Below, piece after piece: positions 10,930 to 22,854 of a DNA stretch of 64,000 nucleotides (positions within the stretch are counted from its first letter, which is position 1; every line of letters begins with the position of its first letter). The position numbers were made by a program, and so were the translations under genes. This DNA is from Tupaia tana (Eukaryota; Chordata; Mammalia; Scandentia; Tupaiidae). Where the stretch lies: NCBI GenBank assembly GCA_026018925.1, contig JAKSZU010000016.1:60021575-60085574 (forward strand). The letters run 5' to 3'. The notes below the pieces were generated by a model. It saw only the letters and a program-made list of their open reading frames with translations, was not told the DNA's origin and made no database searches.

Positions 10930-11760
10930 TAAATGCATTTAAGCTTTATCCTAAAGTCAGTAGGATTTTGGTTGTTTTTAGCTCGTGTTTATTACATGCA
11001 ATAAAATTTAGTCTTTTTAGTATATAGTTTTATGAGTTTTAGCAAACATATAAAGCCATCTAACCACCACCACGGCCAAGATATGGAATAGTTTTATCAT
11101 GCCCAAAATATTGCCTAGTGCCCCACTGTGGTCACCCTCTCTCCCCAACCACCAATCCCTGGCAACCATTGATCTGTTTTCTGTCCCTATAATTCTGTCT
11201 TTCCAAGAATGTTAGATAAGTGAAATTATATGGTGTGTAGCCTTTGGGATGTGGATTCCTTCACCTAGAATAATGCATTTAGACGTCATCTTTGTTGACA
11301 TATGTATTAGTAATTCACTTCTTTTTATTGCTGAGTACTATTCCCTCGTATGGGCATGTCACAGTTAGTTTATCTGCTCCTCAACTGAAAGACGTTTGAG
11401 TTGTTGCTAGTTTGGGGTGATTATTAGGAGTCACTAGACACATTTGTATATAGTTTTTGTGTGAACATCTATTTTTATTTCCATTAAGAGAATAATTTTG
11501 AATGGGATTGATGGTATAAATATATGTTACACTTTATAAGAAATTACTTGCTTTGAATTAATTCTTATATGGTGTGAGATATGGGTAGAGATTTACCAAG
11601 CATTCTAGTACCATTTGTTGGAAAAGATGTTCTATTAAAGTGTCTTTGCACATTTACTGAAAATCAATTGGTAAATTGACATCAATAACATAACATTGGA
11701 GAGGAGAAAGTTATAATACAGAGTCTTTGTATGTAGTTGAAGTTAAGTCGTAATCAGTTT
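10930..11760 (-). mobile_element. Ancient L1 3' end, antisense
   Basis: Read on the minus strand it resembles an old mammalian L1 3' region. The + strand shows CTGGCAACCATTGATCTG and the AGTATATAGTTTTATGAG text typical of reversed L1M 3'UTRs. The part after 11,560 resembles reversed ORF2. Confidence 0.6.
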
Positions 11761-11763
11761 AAA

Positions 11764-12041
11764 TAGACTGTTATGGGGACCACACATAGCGTAATAGTTA
11801 CGTTGCTGGACTCCCACGTGGCCAACTGCGGTTTGAATTCCAGACCCAGCATCTTGAAACTCAACCTGGTGCATGTGTGAGAGTGCCCAAAATCCCAAGA
11901 GGAGAGTGGAGGAGAAGGGATTGCAGCATGGTTATTCCCCTTTGGGAGTGATTTCTCACTTTCCATCTCTGTCTCTATAGCTAATGCACATACCTTATAG
12001 CAAAAATCTCTCTCTATTAAAAAAAAAAAAAGACTGTTATA
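11764..12041 (+). mobile_element. SINE-A with target duplication
   Basis: AGACTGTTAT is present at 11764-11773 and 12032-12041. The head and body are complete. Confidence 0.85.
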
Positions 12042-12337
12042 ACTCTATAGTAGAAACTCAAAAGATAAAGAAGAAGGAATCAAAGCATAGAAAAAAATCT
12101 TCAAAGCACAAAAGAAGACAGCAAGAGAGGAAGAATGAATAAAAGAACTATAAGACAATCAGAAAACAATGAACAAAACAGCGGTAGTAAGTCCTTGCCT
12201 ATAAATAATTACCTTAAATGTAAATAAATTTAAATTCTATCAAAAGGCATACAATAGCTGAGTGGATTTTTTAAAAGATCCAACCATATGCTCCCTAAAA
12301 ATAGGCTGAAAACAATGGGACAGAAAAAGATATTTCA

Positions 12338-12617
12338 GGGCCAGAAGATGGCATAATCATTACATTGCTGGGCTCCCACATGTCGACTGCAGTTCAAGTC
12401 CCAGACCTGGTGGCTTGAAACTCACTCCAGGCAAGTGTGCGTGTATGTCCAAGATCCCAGGAGGAGAATGGAGGAGAAAAAAGTGCATCATGGCCATGAC
12501 CCTGGGGGTGATTTCTCACTTTCCCTCTCACTGTCTTTGTCTGTCTTTTTCTCTTCAGTGAGCACACATGCCCTAAGGAAAAAATGCATACAAAAAAAAA
12601 AAAAAGAAAGAAAGAAA

Positions 12618-12663
<46 letters not shown>
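12338..12663 (+). mobile_element. SINE-A with (GAAA)n tail
   Basis: The body ends near 12,590. The tail has grown into about 60 bp of GAAA repeats. AGATATTT flanks both sides. Confidence 0.85.
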
Positions 12664-12664
<1 letters not shown>

Positions 12665-12867
12665 TTTTATGCAAATGATAAAAAAATAGCAGTTACCTAT
12701 ATTTACATGAGAAAAAATGAACATCCTGAACATCTAATGGGTAAGAGAAGAAATCAAAAGAGAAGTTTAAAGGAATTAATAAAAAAAATTTTAAACTTGA
12801 GAAGTGAAAATGGAAACATGCGTATCAAAACTTCTGGGATGCAAAAAATGCATTCCTCCACCCCCAA

Positions 12868-13392
12868 AAGGGCATGTGCACTCACCAGAGAGAGGAAGAA
12901 AAGTACCTCCCAATGGAGTGTGGTCATGTCATAATCCCTCTCCTTTCACTTCTCTTTCCTGACAGGATTTTTTTTTTCAGTTTTCTATAAGGCACATGCA
13001 CTCTCTCAAGAGAGAGATACAGAGAGAGAGAGAGAGATGAAGAGAGAGAAAGTGAGAAATCATCTTCCCCCCTCCCCCCAGGGAGGATAGCTATGCCACA
13101 ATCCCTTCTCCTCCATTCTCCTCTCAGGATTTTGATGAGGCATGCACATGTGCCCAGCTTGATTTTCAAGGTACTGGGTCCAGGACTCAAATGGTTTAGC
13201 TGATCATGTGAGATCTAGCTGCCTTACTGTCCATACCACCTGCTCCTGTCAGAATTTGGGCATACACATGTACGCACACATAGCTGGCATGTTTTTTAAA
13301 CCACTGGGGCCGGAACTTGCACTGTAGTCAGCCATGTAGGATCTAGCTCCCAATACACAGCACTTCACCATCGCACTGTAGGGCAGGCCAAA
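12868..13392 (-). mobile_element. Two nested minus-strand SINEs
   Basis: An older copy (12868-12966 and 13248-13392) is split by a second minus-strand copy (12967-13247) with a poly-T start and a GA-rich stretch. The outer copy's 3' body lies left of the break and its head lies right of it. Confidence 0.7.
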
Positions 13393-13439
13393 AGCAGTTC
13401 TAAGTTTATAAAGATAAATGCCTACACTAAGAAAGAACT

Positions 13440-13545
13440 AAAATAGAAGAAAGAAAGGAAGGAAGAGAAAGAAAAGGGAAGGAGGGAGGGAGGAAAAGAG
13501 AGAAAAGGAAGAAAGGAAGGAAGGAAGGAAAGAAGGAGAAATAAA
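13440..13545 (+). repeat. GA-rich low-complexity (GAAGG)n tract
   Basis: Purine-only run with GGAA and GGAG repeats inside the L1. Confidence 0.8.
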
Positions 13546-13987
13546 ATAAACAACCTAATTTTGCACCTCAATAAATTAGAAAAAGACCAACCTAAACCCA
13601 GTCATCAGAAGAAGGACAGAAACAATAAAGGTCAGGGCAGAAGTAGCCTGATAGAGGTAAAAGAAAATAAAAGAAAAGAAAAGATCAAGAAACCATTATG
13701 TTTTAGAAAAGATAAACAAAATTGACAGACCTCTGGCTAGACTAAGAAAAAAAAGAAGAATCAAGTAAATAAAATCAGAAATAAAGAGAGCACATTACAG
13801 TTGACACCACAGAGATACAAAAAAAAAATATAACAATAATCACAAAAGACTACTATCAACTAGTATGTGCCGACAAACTGGGATAAACTAGAAGAAATGA
13901 ATAAATTCCTAAAAAACAAAACAAACAAAAAACTACCAAGATTGAATGATAAAGAAATTAAAAAATCTAAACAGATCTATGAGTAAA

Positions 13988-14281
13988 AAGATTGAATCGG
14001 GGACCAGCAGTTAGCGTAATGGCTATGTCACTGGACTCCCACGTGGTCGACCGCGGTTCGAGTCCCGGACCCGGCGGCTTAAACTCACGCCGGGCGCGTG
14101 TGCGTGCGTGCCCAAGATCCCGAGAGGAGAATGGAGGAGAAGGGATTGCGGCGTGGCCATCCCCCCAGGGGGGTGATTTCCTGCTTTCTATCTCTCTGTC
14201 TCTCTCTGTCTGTCTGGCGAGCGCACGCGCCCTATAGCAAAAACCTCTCAAAAAAAAAAAAAAAAAAAAAGATTGAATCGA
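13988..14281 (+). mobile_element. Young SINE-A with target duplication
   Basis: AAAGATTGAATCG flanks the element at 13988-14000 and 14269-14281. CpG sites are preserved and the tail is about 20 A. Confidence 0.93.
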
Positions 14282-14894
14282 TAATCTAGTATCTCTCAAC
14301 AACGAAAGATCCAGGACCTAATGGCTTCACGGGTGAATTATACCAAACATTTAAAGAAGAATTAATGCCAATACTTCTCAAATTCATTCAAAAAATTGAA
14401 AAAGGTAGAATACTTCCAAACTGATTTTGTTTTTTCTTTCATTTATTTATTTACATCCGATGACTGTATATTGTTATGAGGCCAGCACTACCCCCATGCT
14501 AAAGCCAGATAAAGACTCTACAAGAAAAGAAAGTTATAGATCAAGATCCTTGATAAACATAAACACAAACATTCTCAACAAAATCCTAGCAATCTGAATT
14601 TGACAACATATCAAAAATATTATACATCCTGATCAAGTAAGATTTATCCTAGGAATGCAAGAATCGCTCAGTATATGCAAATCGATAAATGTGATACATC
14701 ACAAGAATAAGAAATGAAAATCGTATGCTCATATCAATTGATGCAGAAAAAGCACTTGATAAAATGCAGCATTCTTTAAGACTCTTAACAAATTAGGTAT
14801 AGAAGGCACATTTCTCTACATAATAAGGTCATGCATGACAAAGCCACAGCTACCATACTGAATGGGGAGAAACCGAAAGCTTTTTCTCTAAATA

Positions 14895-15350
14895 TGGAAT
14901 AACGGGACAGGCGCAGAGGAGTTCCCGGAGTGCTGGGCCGCTGACAGCGGCCCAGAGTCCATGAGCTGCAAGACAGCAGCCCCCCAGGCAGGGAATCAAC
15001 CACGCTGGAGGTGTGACGGCGTCCAGGCTTGCCGGCGGCCAGCCAGGACCAGCCATGAAGCTCAGTTCTGGGACTGTGGAGAACCCAGCCCTACCCAAAG
15101 CCCATCACGTCACGGTTGGCCAGAAACCAAGAAAGGACTGAAGAAGTGCCTTAATGCAGGGCACGTCAAGACTCCTGGTCCTGCCCAAAGACCAGCTCAC
15201 GCTCTGTCCACGCCAGTGTGCCAACCCTCAGGGTTAACCTGCTCCTGTTACCCTTGAGGCCCTCACCAGCTTGTTGCAGTCCCAGATAATGTCACTGGGA
15301 GGATTCAACAGGAGGAATAAAACATTTTTTTTTAATTAAAAAAAAAAACT
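14895..15350 (+). pseudogene. Processed pseudogene or retrotransposed transcript of unidentified gene
   Basis: A GC-rich block interrupts the L1. It has an AATAAA at 15316, a following A-rich end (15328-15348) and GGAATAA repeated on both sides (14896-14902 and 15351-15357). These are marks of L1-mediated retrotransposition. An ATG at 15055 opens a short frame that stops within 30 codons, and longer alternative frames have no family I recognise. The source gene is unknown to me. Confidence 0.6.
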
Positions 15351-15529
15351 GGAATAAGACAAGCACGTCCACTTTCTCCATTCCTATTCAACATAGTGCT
15401 GGAGATCGTGGCTAAAGCAATTAAGAAGGGAAATAAATTAAGTGTATCTAAATCATAAAGGAGGAAATAAAATTGCCACTGCAGATTCTCAGTAAGAGAG
15501 GGGAGTAAAAAAATACATATGTAGTAGAT

Positions 15530-15531
<2 letters not shown>

Positions 15532-15570
<39 letters not shown>

Positions 15571-15592
15571 ATTTATATATATGTAGTACATT

Positions 15593-15632
<40 letters not shown>
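15532..15632 (+). repeat. (TA)n and (CA)n microsatellites
   Basis: About 16 TA units at 15534-15566, then two copies of a TAGTACATTTATATATA unit, then about 15 CA units at 15602-15632. Confidence 0.9.
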
Positions 15633-15635
<3 letters not shown>

Positions 15636-15657
15636 CATGGATATATACATATATAAT

Positions 15658-15865
15658 TTTTTTTGGAGAGGTTTTTGCTATAGGGTATGTGTGCTCGCCA
15701 GAAAGACAGAGAGAGACAGAAAGCTAGAAATCACCCCCCAAAGGGGAATGGCCACACAGCAATCCCTTCTCCTCCATTCTCTTCTTGGGATCTTGGGCAC
15801 GCACGCACACGTGCCTGGTGTGAGTTTAAGCCACCGAGTCTGGAACTCGAATCGCGGTCGACTAA
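15658..15865 (-). mobile_element. SINE-A truncated at its head
   Basis: The right end stops at CGGTCGACTA, inside the head, and is followed directly by L1 sequence, so the element is 5'-truncated. Confidence 0.8.
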
Positions 15866-15959
15866 ATAATTCACTATCCTAAATAATTCACCAGAAACTC
15901 TTAGAACTGATAAAAATTTAATAAAGTAGCTGGATACAAAATCAATGTTACAAAAATCA

Positions 15960-16257
15960 GTAGTGTTCTTTTTTTTTTTTTTTTTTTTGGAGAGGTTTTT
16001 TCGCTATAGGGTGCATGCGCTCGCCAGACAGACAGAGAGAGACATAGAGACAGAAAGCGAGAAATCACCCCCCAGTGGGGATGGTCACGCTGCAATCCCT
16101 TCTCCTCCATTCTCCTCTCGGGATCTTGGGCATGCACACACATGCGCCCGGCGTGAGTTTTAAGCCACCGGGTCCGGGACGCGAACCACGGTCGACTACG
16201 TGGGAGTCCAGCGATATAGTCATTACGCTAACTGCTGGTTCCTAGTAGTGTTCTTTT
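15960..16257 (-). mobile_element. Young SINE-A with target duplication
   Basis: AGTAGTGTTCTTTT is present on both sides of a full-length minus-strand copy. Confidence 0.9.
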
Positions 16258-16734
16258 ACACCAGAAATGAACCAGATGATTAAGAAATCAAGAAAGCAAT
16301 CCCATTTACAATAACTACCGAAAATATAACAAAATACCTAGAAGTAAATTTAACGAAGAACGTGAATGATCTCTACACTAAAACTATAAAACACTGATGA
16401 AATAATTTAAAGAAGAGACACACAAAGATAGAAAGACATCCCATGTTCATGAATTGGAAGACTCAATACTGTTAAAATATCTACATGACCAAAAGTAATC
16501 TACAGATTTGATGCAATACCTCTCAAATTACCAATGACATTCTTCAGAGAAATAGAATAAACAATCATTGAATTTGTGTGGAATTACAAAAGACCCTGAA
16601 TAGTCAAATCCATCTTGTGCAAAAAGAACAAAGCTAGAGGCCTCATGCTACCTAACTTCAAAGTATGCTACAAAGCTACAATATCCAAAATTGCATGATA
16701 CTGGCACCAAAATGGACACATAGACCAATGGAAA

Positions 16735-16997
16735 AGAATGAGAACCTAGAGGGGCCAGTAGTTAGTGTAATGGCTATGTTGCTGGACTCGCATGTAGTCA
16801 ACCAGGGTTTGAGTCCCGGACCTGGTGGCTTAAAACTCACACCAGGCGTGTGTACGTGCGTGCCCAAAATCCCAAGAGGAGAATGGAGGAGAAGGGATGG
16901 CAGATGATTTCTCATTTTCTGTCTCTCTCTGTCTTTATGGTGAGCGCACATGCTCTGTAGCAAAATCCTCTCCAAAAAAATAAGAATGAGAACCTAG
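16735..16997 (+). mobile_element. SINE-A with target duplication
   Basis: AGAATGAGAACCTAGA occurs at 16735-16750 and 16982-16997. The body is shortened around 16897-16905. Confidence 0.9.
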
Positions 16998-17182
16998 AAA
17001 CAAATCTACAAATATACAACTAATTTTTCACAAAGATCCCAAGATAAATCAGTGGGGAAAATACAGACTCTTCAATAATTAATGCTGAGAAAGTTAGATA
17101 TCCATATGCCGAAGGAAAAAAAAACTCTATCTTTCACCATATACAAAAATGACTCAAAATGGATGAAAGATTTAAAGATAAG

Positions 17183-17450
17183 GGGACTGGCAGGTGGCAT
17201 GGTGGTTAAAGGCGCTGGACTCCCACATGGCTGATCGCGTTTTGAGTCCTGGACCTGGCGATTTACTTTCTCACTTTCTCTCTCTCTCTCTCTCTCTCAC
17301 TCTGTCCCTCTCTGGTTAAATTTAAAATAAAGAAGAAAGAAAGGAAAGAGAGAAAAAGAAAAGAAAGAAAAGAAAGAAAAGAAGGAAGGAAGGAAGGAAG
17401 GAAGGAAGGAAGGAAGGAAGGAAGGAAAGAAGGAAGAGAAAGAAAGAAAG

Positions 17451-17498
<48 letters not shown>

Positions 17499-17520
17499 GT
17501 TAGTTAAATGAGATATTTCT
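17183..17520 (+). mobile_element. SINE-B with expanded GAAA/GGAA/GA tail
   Basis: The SINE-B body ends near 17,330. About 190 bp of purine repeats (GAAA, then GGAA, then GA) have grown from its tail. Confidence 0.8.
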
Positions 17521-17889
17521 TTAAAAAAAAAAAAAGATTTAAACAAGCGACCAAAACCCATGAACTTTCTAGAAGAAAAAAAATAAAGGAAATGTTTTGG
17601 GACATCAATATAGGCAAACATAGCCCTCAAAAGCACAGACAACAAAAGCAAAAATAGTCAAATGGGATTACATCAAACTAAAAAGTTTCTACACAGCTAA
17701 TGAAATAATCAACAATGTGAAGAGACAAGCTATTGAATGGGAGAAAATACTTGCAAGTTACGCATCTGGTAAGGGTTAATAATCAGAATCTACAAAGAAT
17801 TCAAACAACTCACCAGCAAAAACATGCATAATTCAATATAAAAATGGGCAACCAATCCAGACATTCTTCAAAAAGAGAGCATTCCTCTT

Positions 17890-18420
17890 AACCCCATATA
17901 CTCACACTCTAAATTTTATCTCATGGTCTTCCTCCTCTGGCCCTTTTCTTCCCTCCACTCTTTTTTTTTTTTTTTTTTTTTTTGGAGAGGTTTTCACTAT
18001 AGGGCGCGTGCGCTCGCCAGACAGAGAGAGACATAGAGACAGAAAGCAAGAAATCATCCCCCAGTGGGGATGGTCACGCTGCAATCCCTTCTCCTCCATT
18101 TCCTCTCGGGATCTTGGGCACGCATGCACACGCGCCCGGCTAAGTTTTAAGCCACCGGGTCCGGGACGCGAACCACAGTCGACTATGTGGGAGTCCAGCG
18201 ACATAGCCATTATGCTAACTGCTGGTTCCCTTCCCTCCACTCTTCACTTTTCTAGTTCTTCCATCTCAAGCCTTGGCTCTCCTATCAGTTCCTCCAGAAA
18301 GCCTTCCTTAACACCTCGTGTGGGTGTCCCACCCATGTGCTCTCATAACTTGGGTTATCCCAGTCTGAGCTTTTATCACTCTTGATGGTCATCTGTGTGT
18401 ACCTGTGTGCAGTGGGGGAG
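17890..18420 (+). mobile_element. L2 3' end split by a SINE-A
   Basis: The CT-rich text on both sides of the SINE (with CAGAAAGCCTTCCTTAACAC at 18296) resembles the L2 3' end. It is a short and diverged match. Confidence 0.5.
17948..18243 (-). mobile_element. Young SINE-A with target duplication
   Basis: CTTCCCTCCACTCTT flanks it on both sides. The poly-T is about 22 bases. Confidence 0.9.
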
Positions 18421-19079
18421 GTGACCACCCAGCCTTCCTCGTGTGATCCTGGACCACATGTACAAAGCAGAAATAGCATCCACATCCACACTTGACTTCC
18501 TAGAATTCCCCTACACACTGCCCCAACCCTCCCCCTTATATGTGCCAGACACCGACACCATCCACAGTCAATGTGTGTTGGTAAAATGTATGGAAAAACT
18601 ACATGAAGAATTGAACTATTGGCAAAGAATTACAATAAGCTATTTCAGGTATCAGGGCAAACTGGTTTCATCCACATATGATACATCAATTGCAGGCCAA
18701 AGAGAACCACTGATGAAAATGAACGGAATACACATCCAATTACAGGCATGATAGATACCACGGCTGCAGTCCTATTTCAGGAATTTTCAAGAAAGATTTT
18801 GACTAGAGATTTGTGCCTCACACACCAGTTCCCACATAATGCACAACCAAACTGCTTTTAAAAGCAGCAGGGATGATATTTAAAATATTGAACTGCTGGG
18901 GCTGCGTAAGTACTGAGCAATGGCTTGGCTAAAACAGGCCCTGGAGGTCCCCTGAGGTTTCCTGCTTGACCTCAAAGTTGCTGGATCATTGTTAAGTCCA
19001 AATGGACCAGAGAGTATGGGGTAGGGAGAGCACCTCAAGGAAGTAGCCAGTTATTAACAGATAAGAAATTATTTTCTTA
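18421..19079. other. Intron 12 unique stretch, no recognised element
   Basis: Non-repetitive in appearance. One 102-codon open frame (18443-18751) has no recognisable domain and I do not call it a gene. Confidence 0.5.
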
Positions 19080-19248
19080 TTTTTATTGATTTTCTTTTAT
19101 TTTGTCAGAGATATATGTGCACTCACCAGAAACAGAATGACACAGAGAGAGAAACCTCTCCCCCAGTGGGACCTGGTCATTCCACAATCCCTTCTTCTCC
19201 ATTTCTCCATCCTGTTAGGATTTGGAGCATGCACATGCACCCACCTCC
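19080..19248 (-). mobile_element. Truncated SINE-C close to exon 12
   Basis: Only the 3' body is present (poly-T-like start, then GTGCACTCACCAGA). It ends 117 bp from the exon 12 donor. Confidence 0.7.
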
Positions 19249-19364
19249 CAAAGGCTCCTTTATAAGATTCTGCCATGCATGGCATCTGGCAATGCCCATT
19301 CTGAAATCTCAGCCTCCAGGGTGCCTCTGTTTGTATATTAATACTCCACACATTCCGAACTCAC

Positions 19365-19507
19365 CTGGCTGCCCTTGACATTCACGCTGGTTTCCCAGGT
19401 GCCAGCGTTCTGTCTGAACATCATCACCATGCCCGTGTGCTGATATCGAGGTGCCCCCAGAACCAGGTTCTGCACTCGGTTTCGCAAGATGATGGCAGCA
19501 GCATAAC
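19365..19507 (-). CDS. ITGAM: ITGAM exon 12, propeller blade
   Basis: 143 nt, codons 405-452. It reads YAAAIILRNRVQNLVLGAPR, then YQHTGMVMMFRQNAGTWETS and ends VKGSQ in phase 0 before CAG|gtgag. The LVLGAP text is the FG-GAP core of the blade just after the I domain returns to the propeller. Confidence 0.97.
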
Positions 19508-19696
19508 CTGAAAATGGTGTTCTAAGAGGTGAAGTGTTTTCCCTCACAGACCCTACCCTCCTCTCTGCCATGCAGACCCATCCCATAAGTGGCTTTAAGG
19601 AGCAATGGGGCAGCCCCATGCTTGGCAGGCTGAGTAACTCAGTCTTGCATATATTTCTCTTTGTAAACATAATTAAATTTAAAAATTAAAGTTTGG

Positions 19697-19860
19697 GGGC
19701 TGGCAGGTGGCATGGTGGTTAAAGGTGCTGGATTCCCACGTGGCCGACTATGGACTTGGCGGCTTGCTCTCTTGCTTTCCCTTTCTCTCTCTCTCTATCT
19801 CTGTCTGGTCAAATTAAAAAAAAAATAATAATAATAACAAATGGAAATAAATAAATAATT
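19697..19860 (+). mobile_element. SINE-B copy
   Basis: Head GGGGGCTGGCAGGTGGCATG, with a deletion in the head around the B box. The tail holds AATAATAATAATAACAAATG. Confidence 0.75.
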
Positions 19861-19877
19861 CTTTTTAAAAAATTAAA

Positions 19878-20140
19878 TTTTGACCAGCAGATGGCACAAT
19901 GGTTACGTCACTAGAATCCCACATAGTCAACAGCGGTTCGAGTCCTGGACCAGGCGGTTTAAACTCACTCCAGGCACCTGTGTGTTTGTGTTCAAGATTC
20001 TGAGAGGAGAATGGAGGAGAAGGGATTGCAGTGTGGCCATTCCCCCTGTGGGATGGTTTTTCGCTTTCTGTCTGTCTCTGTCTTTCTGGCAAGCACACAC
20101 GTCCTATAGCAAAAACCTCTCTTAAAAAAAATAAAAAATA
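19878..20140 (+). mobile_element. SINE-A copy
   Basis: Full-length, with B box GGTTCGAGTCC and an A-rich tail. Confidence 0.85.
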
Positions 20141-20172
20141 ACATTTTGAAATTTCCATCTTTAAGGCTATCC

Positions 20173-20300
20173 CAAGGCCAGCAGGAGACTAGAGGAGAAG
20201 GGATTGTGGTGTGGCCATACCCCCTGGAGGATGATTTCTCACTGTCACTGTCTCTCTAGCAAGCGCATGTGCTTTATAGCAAAAACTGAAAAGAAAAAAA
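20173..20300 (+). mobile_element. SINE-A internally deleted at head
   Basis: The head is cut to AGGCCAGCAGG and fused directly to the body at AGACTAGAGGAGAAGGG. The rest is intact to the tail. Confidence 0.7.
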
Positions 20301-20410
20301 AGAAAAAAGCTGTCCCAAGGGCCTATGAAAGATCCAATGACATATATACTAGCTGAATTATGACATACCCTAACGGCTTCTTTAGAGTAACTCCTGCCCT
20401 ACCCTCTTAC

Positions 20411-20540
20411 CCAAATAAGCATCATTCATGTCTGAATCCACCCTGGTAGTGTTGATGAAGACAGCTTTATCCTTTGATGTGTGCAGAAAGGCTCCACCAG
20501 TCCAGTCAAAGCTCCCCACAGTGCCCAGCAAGGGACCATT
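20411..20540 (-). CDS. ITGAM: ITGAM exon 11, return from I domain into propeller
   Basis: 130 nt, codons 362-404. It reads NGPLLGTVGSFDWTGGAFL and VFINTTRVDSDMNDAYL. NTT is an N-glycosylation sequon. The acceptor is TTCCAG above 20540. It ends in phase 1 before gtaag. Confidence 0.97.
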
Positions 20541-20704
20541 CTGGAAAAAGAGGTAGTACAGGATTAGTGAGGAAGGGAGAAGGGACCACTGCTCCCATCA
20601 AAGAGGTACCTCCCAACAAGAATGCATCACAGAGAAGAGCCCCCAAACCCTTGCACCTCTTTTCTTCTTGCCTCCCCACCCTAATTTGATAAAGGGCCAC
20701 TTAC

Positions 20705-20778
20705 AGAGGTGATGACAGCACTGAAGCCTTCCTGAGACATCTCATACTCAAAGGAGCTGGTACTTCCTGTCTGAGTAC
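20705..20778 (-). CDS. ITGAM: ITGAM exon 10, C-terminal edge of I domain
   Basis: 74 nt, codons 337-361: GTQTGSTSSFEYEMSQEGFS then AVITS. It continues the linker after the last I-domain helix (IFAIEG). The donor is TCT|gtaagt and the acceptor CACAG. Confidence 0.97.
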
Positions 20779-20921
20779 CTGTGAGAAGAAGAATTTCCTA
20801 TATTAAAGAAACCAGAAGAGCCTAGAACAAGAGCCAGAAAGTCAAATGCTATGGTGGCCAGACCAAAGGAGACTCAGATGGGGTCTGTGTTCAACTGGAA
20901 AGCATCTGCCCCCTTTCTTTT

Positions 20922-21103
20922 TTTTTTTTTATAAGATTTATTTAATTTCTTTCTTTTTAAATTTTACTCTAGGGCATGTTCACTCAACAGAGAGAGATAG
21001 AGAGAGGGAAAGTGAGAGAATAAGCTGCCAGGTCCAGGACTTGAACCACAGTTGGCCATGTAGGAGTCCAGTGCCTCAACCACCATGCCACCTGCTGGTC
21101 CTA
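20922..21103 (-). mobile_element. SINE-B copy
   Basis: Minus orientation with an AT-rich start (TTTATTTAATTTC) and GAGAGAGATAGAGAGAGG. Confidence 0.75.
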
Positions 21104-21264
21104 ACATCTTCCCCTCTTAAAGGGGGTTTTGGGCATGCACATGCATGCACATGGCAGCTATTCAGCAGCAGCTACATTATGCTAAATATGAATGAGATCC
21201 TCGAAGTATCCAGTCTTCCAGCTTTCCAAGAGAAGTCATAAATCCAAATTGTATATTACATTCT

Positions 21265-21517
21265 CTATTTTCTGGATTTTGTTTTAGTTTTACTGTACTG
21301 CACTCACTGGAGAGAGACAGAGAGAGAGGGAAAGAGAAATCATCCCCTATAGGAGATGGCCCTGCCACAATTCCTTCTCCTTCTCCTCTATTCTCTTCTT
21401 GGGATTTTGGGCAGGTGTACACATACACCCAGCATGTTTTTCAAATCCAGAATTTGAACCCTGCAGTCAGCCATATGGGATCCAGCCACCTTAACCTCCA
21501 TGAAACCTACTGGATCC
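21265..21517 (-). mobile_element. SINE-C-like copy
   Basis: Minus orientation, diverged head ending ACCTCCATGAAACC. Confidence 0.65.
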
Positions 21518-21890
21518 CAAATTCCCTAATTTCTGCATGGTTGTACTCAATCAACATTTATTGAGCACCTTCTATGTGCCAGGCGCTGTTTTTGCCTTGG
21601 TACTACTAAACTAGACTAATGTTGGCAACACATCCAAATCTAGATTGTGTGAGATTTGATTTCATGTTCCAATTTTTCAACCCATAGCCAAGACTTGCAA
21701 AATTAGAGATAAAAGTCTAGATTGTCCAAGTGAGGCCAGGGAGGCTGGGAGCTAGAGGAAGTGGAAAGAGAGTTAATGCTGAGGGTCAGGATACCACGGA
21801 TTAGTGGAGCCTAGTGTCTAGAGGGAAATAAATGTTTGGGGTGGAGGGCTGCCACTGGGTCTGCTCCAGGAACACAGATGCCTGCCTCAC

Positions 21891-22041
21891 CCTCAATTGC
21901 AAAGATCTTTTCCTGAAGCTGGTTTTGAATGGTCTTCAGAGCTTCAAAGTTGTTCACCCGGAAAACGTGATCACGGGATGGCTTGGATGCGATGGTGTTA
22001 AGTTCCTGGCGCGACACTTCATTGTTGAAGGCATTTCCCAC
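21891..22041 (-). CDS. ITGAM: ITGAM exon 9, C-terminal half of I domain
   Basis: 151 nt, codons 287-336. It reads [20 protein letters not shown], then [19 protein letters not shown] and QEKIFAIE. This covers the last strand and the C-terminal alpha-7 helix, which moves when the I domain opens. The acceptor is GACAG. It ends in phase 1 before gtgagg. Confidence 0.97.
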
Positions 22042-22591
22042 CTGTCACCACGGAAGAGAGATCAAATCATATATTGTTTAGGGATAGCAATTATCGCCTA
22101 GAAAAGAAAATTGTGCAGGAAAAGAATCTGAAACATGATTTGTTGAGTGAGAGAATGCACCAGAGGCCCCTAGGACGAGGCTGCCGAGGGTAGTTGGGCA
22201 GGTCGTAGCTGTGGAAGGCACTCTGGCAAGGGAGTAATTGGGTGCTAAAACCCAGTCTTGGATTCATTTGCCGTGCCATGCCATGCCTCCTGGTGTGGAA
22301 CTGACCTCCCTCCCATGGAAGTGGGGTCTTTTTCTTTATCTGAAGGTGTTTCCTACCATGCACCCATGATCATATCTTTTCTATATCACATGGGTGGTGT
22401 GGGAGTTTGATTACACTGATGATCCTAGTTTTTTATCTCGTCCTGTGTCCAAGCTCTTTCCCCATAGTTTTTCTGGGTTCTCCCACTCTTGGAGCAATTG
22501 CCTCATTCACTGTTTCTGGGCTCAGCCTTGTATCTCACGTTAGTTTATGGATATTATCAAACATGATGCAAACAGAGTTTCAAAAAGCACT

Positions 22592-22852
22592 TGCATGGGA
22601 TCAGCAGATGGTGTAATGGTTACATCACTGGACTCCTGTGTGGTCAATTGTAGTTAAAATTCCAAACCTGGGGGCTTAAAACTCATGCCAGGCACATGTG
22701 CATGTGTGCCCAAAACCCTGAGAGGAGAAGGGATTGAGATGTGGCCATCCGCGCTAGGGGGTGAGTTCTTGCTTTCTGTCTCTCTGTCTCTCCGGCAAGT
22801 ACACACATCCTATAGCAAAAATTTCTCTAAAAAACAAACAAAAAAAACGCAT
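22592..22852 (+). mobile_element. SINE-A copy
   Basis: The B box is damaged (TAGTTAAAATTCC). The body and the ACAAACAAAAAAAACG tail are intact. Confidence 0.8.
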
Positions 22853-22854
22853 TT

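Larger units (their letters stand above)
12042..17880 (+). mobile_element. Old L1 (ORF2 region), broken by nested insertions
   Basis: Unique stretches between the SINEs read continuously as an L1 ORF2 on the + strand. Examples are the endonuclease-RT linker text around ATTGACAGACCTCTGGCTAG (13720), AGATCCAGGACCTAATGGCT (14308) and the RT palm region near 16,260-16,700. All frames carry stops. It is interrupted by at least eight SINEs and one processed transcript, and forms most of intron 12. Confidence 0.75.

Noticed and set aside
13988..14281. SINE heads with A-box and B-box motifs as tRNA genes
   Set aside because: They lack a tRNA-like acceptor stem, run into SINE bodies and end in poly(A).
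18443..18751. A 102-codon open frame in intron 12
   Set aside because: No recognisable domain or flanking gene signals, and it lies antisense within an ITGAM intron; chance length.
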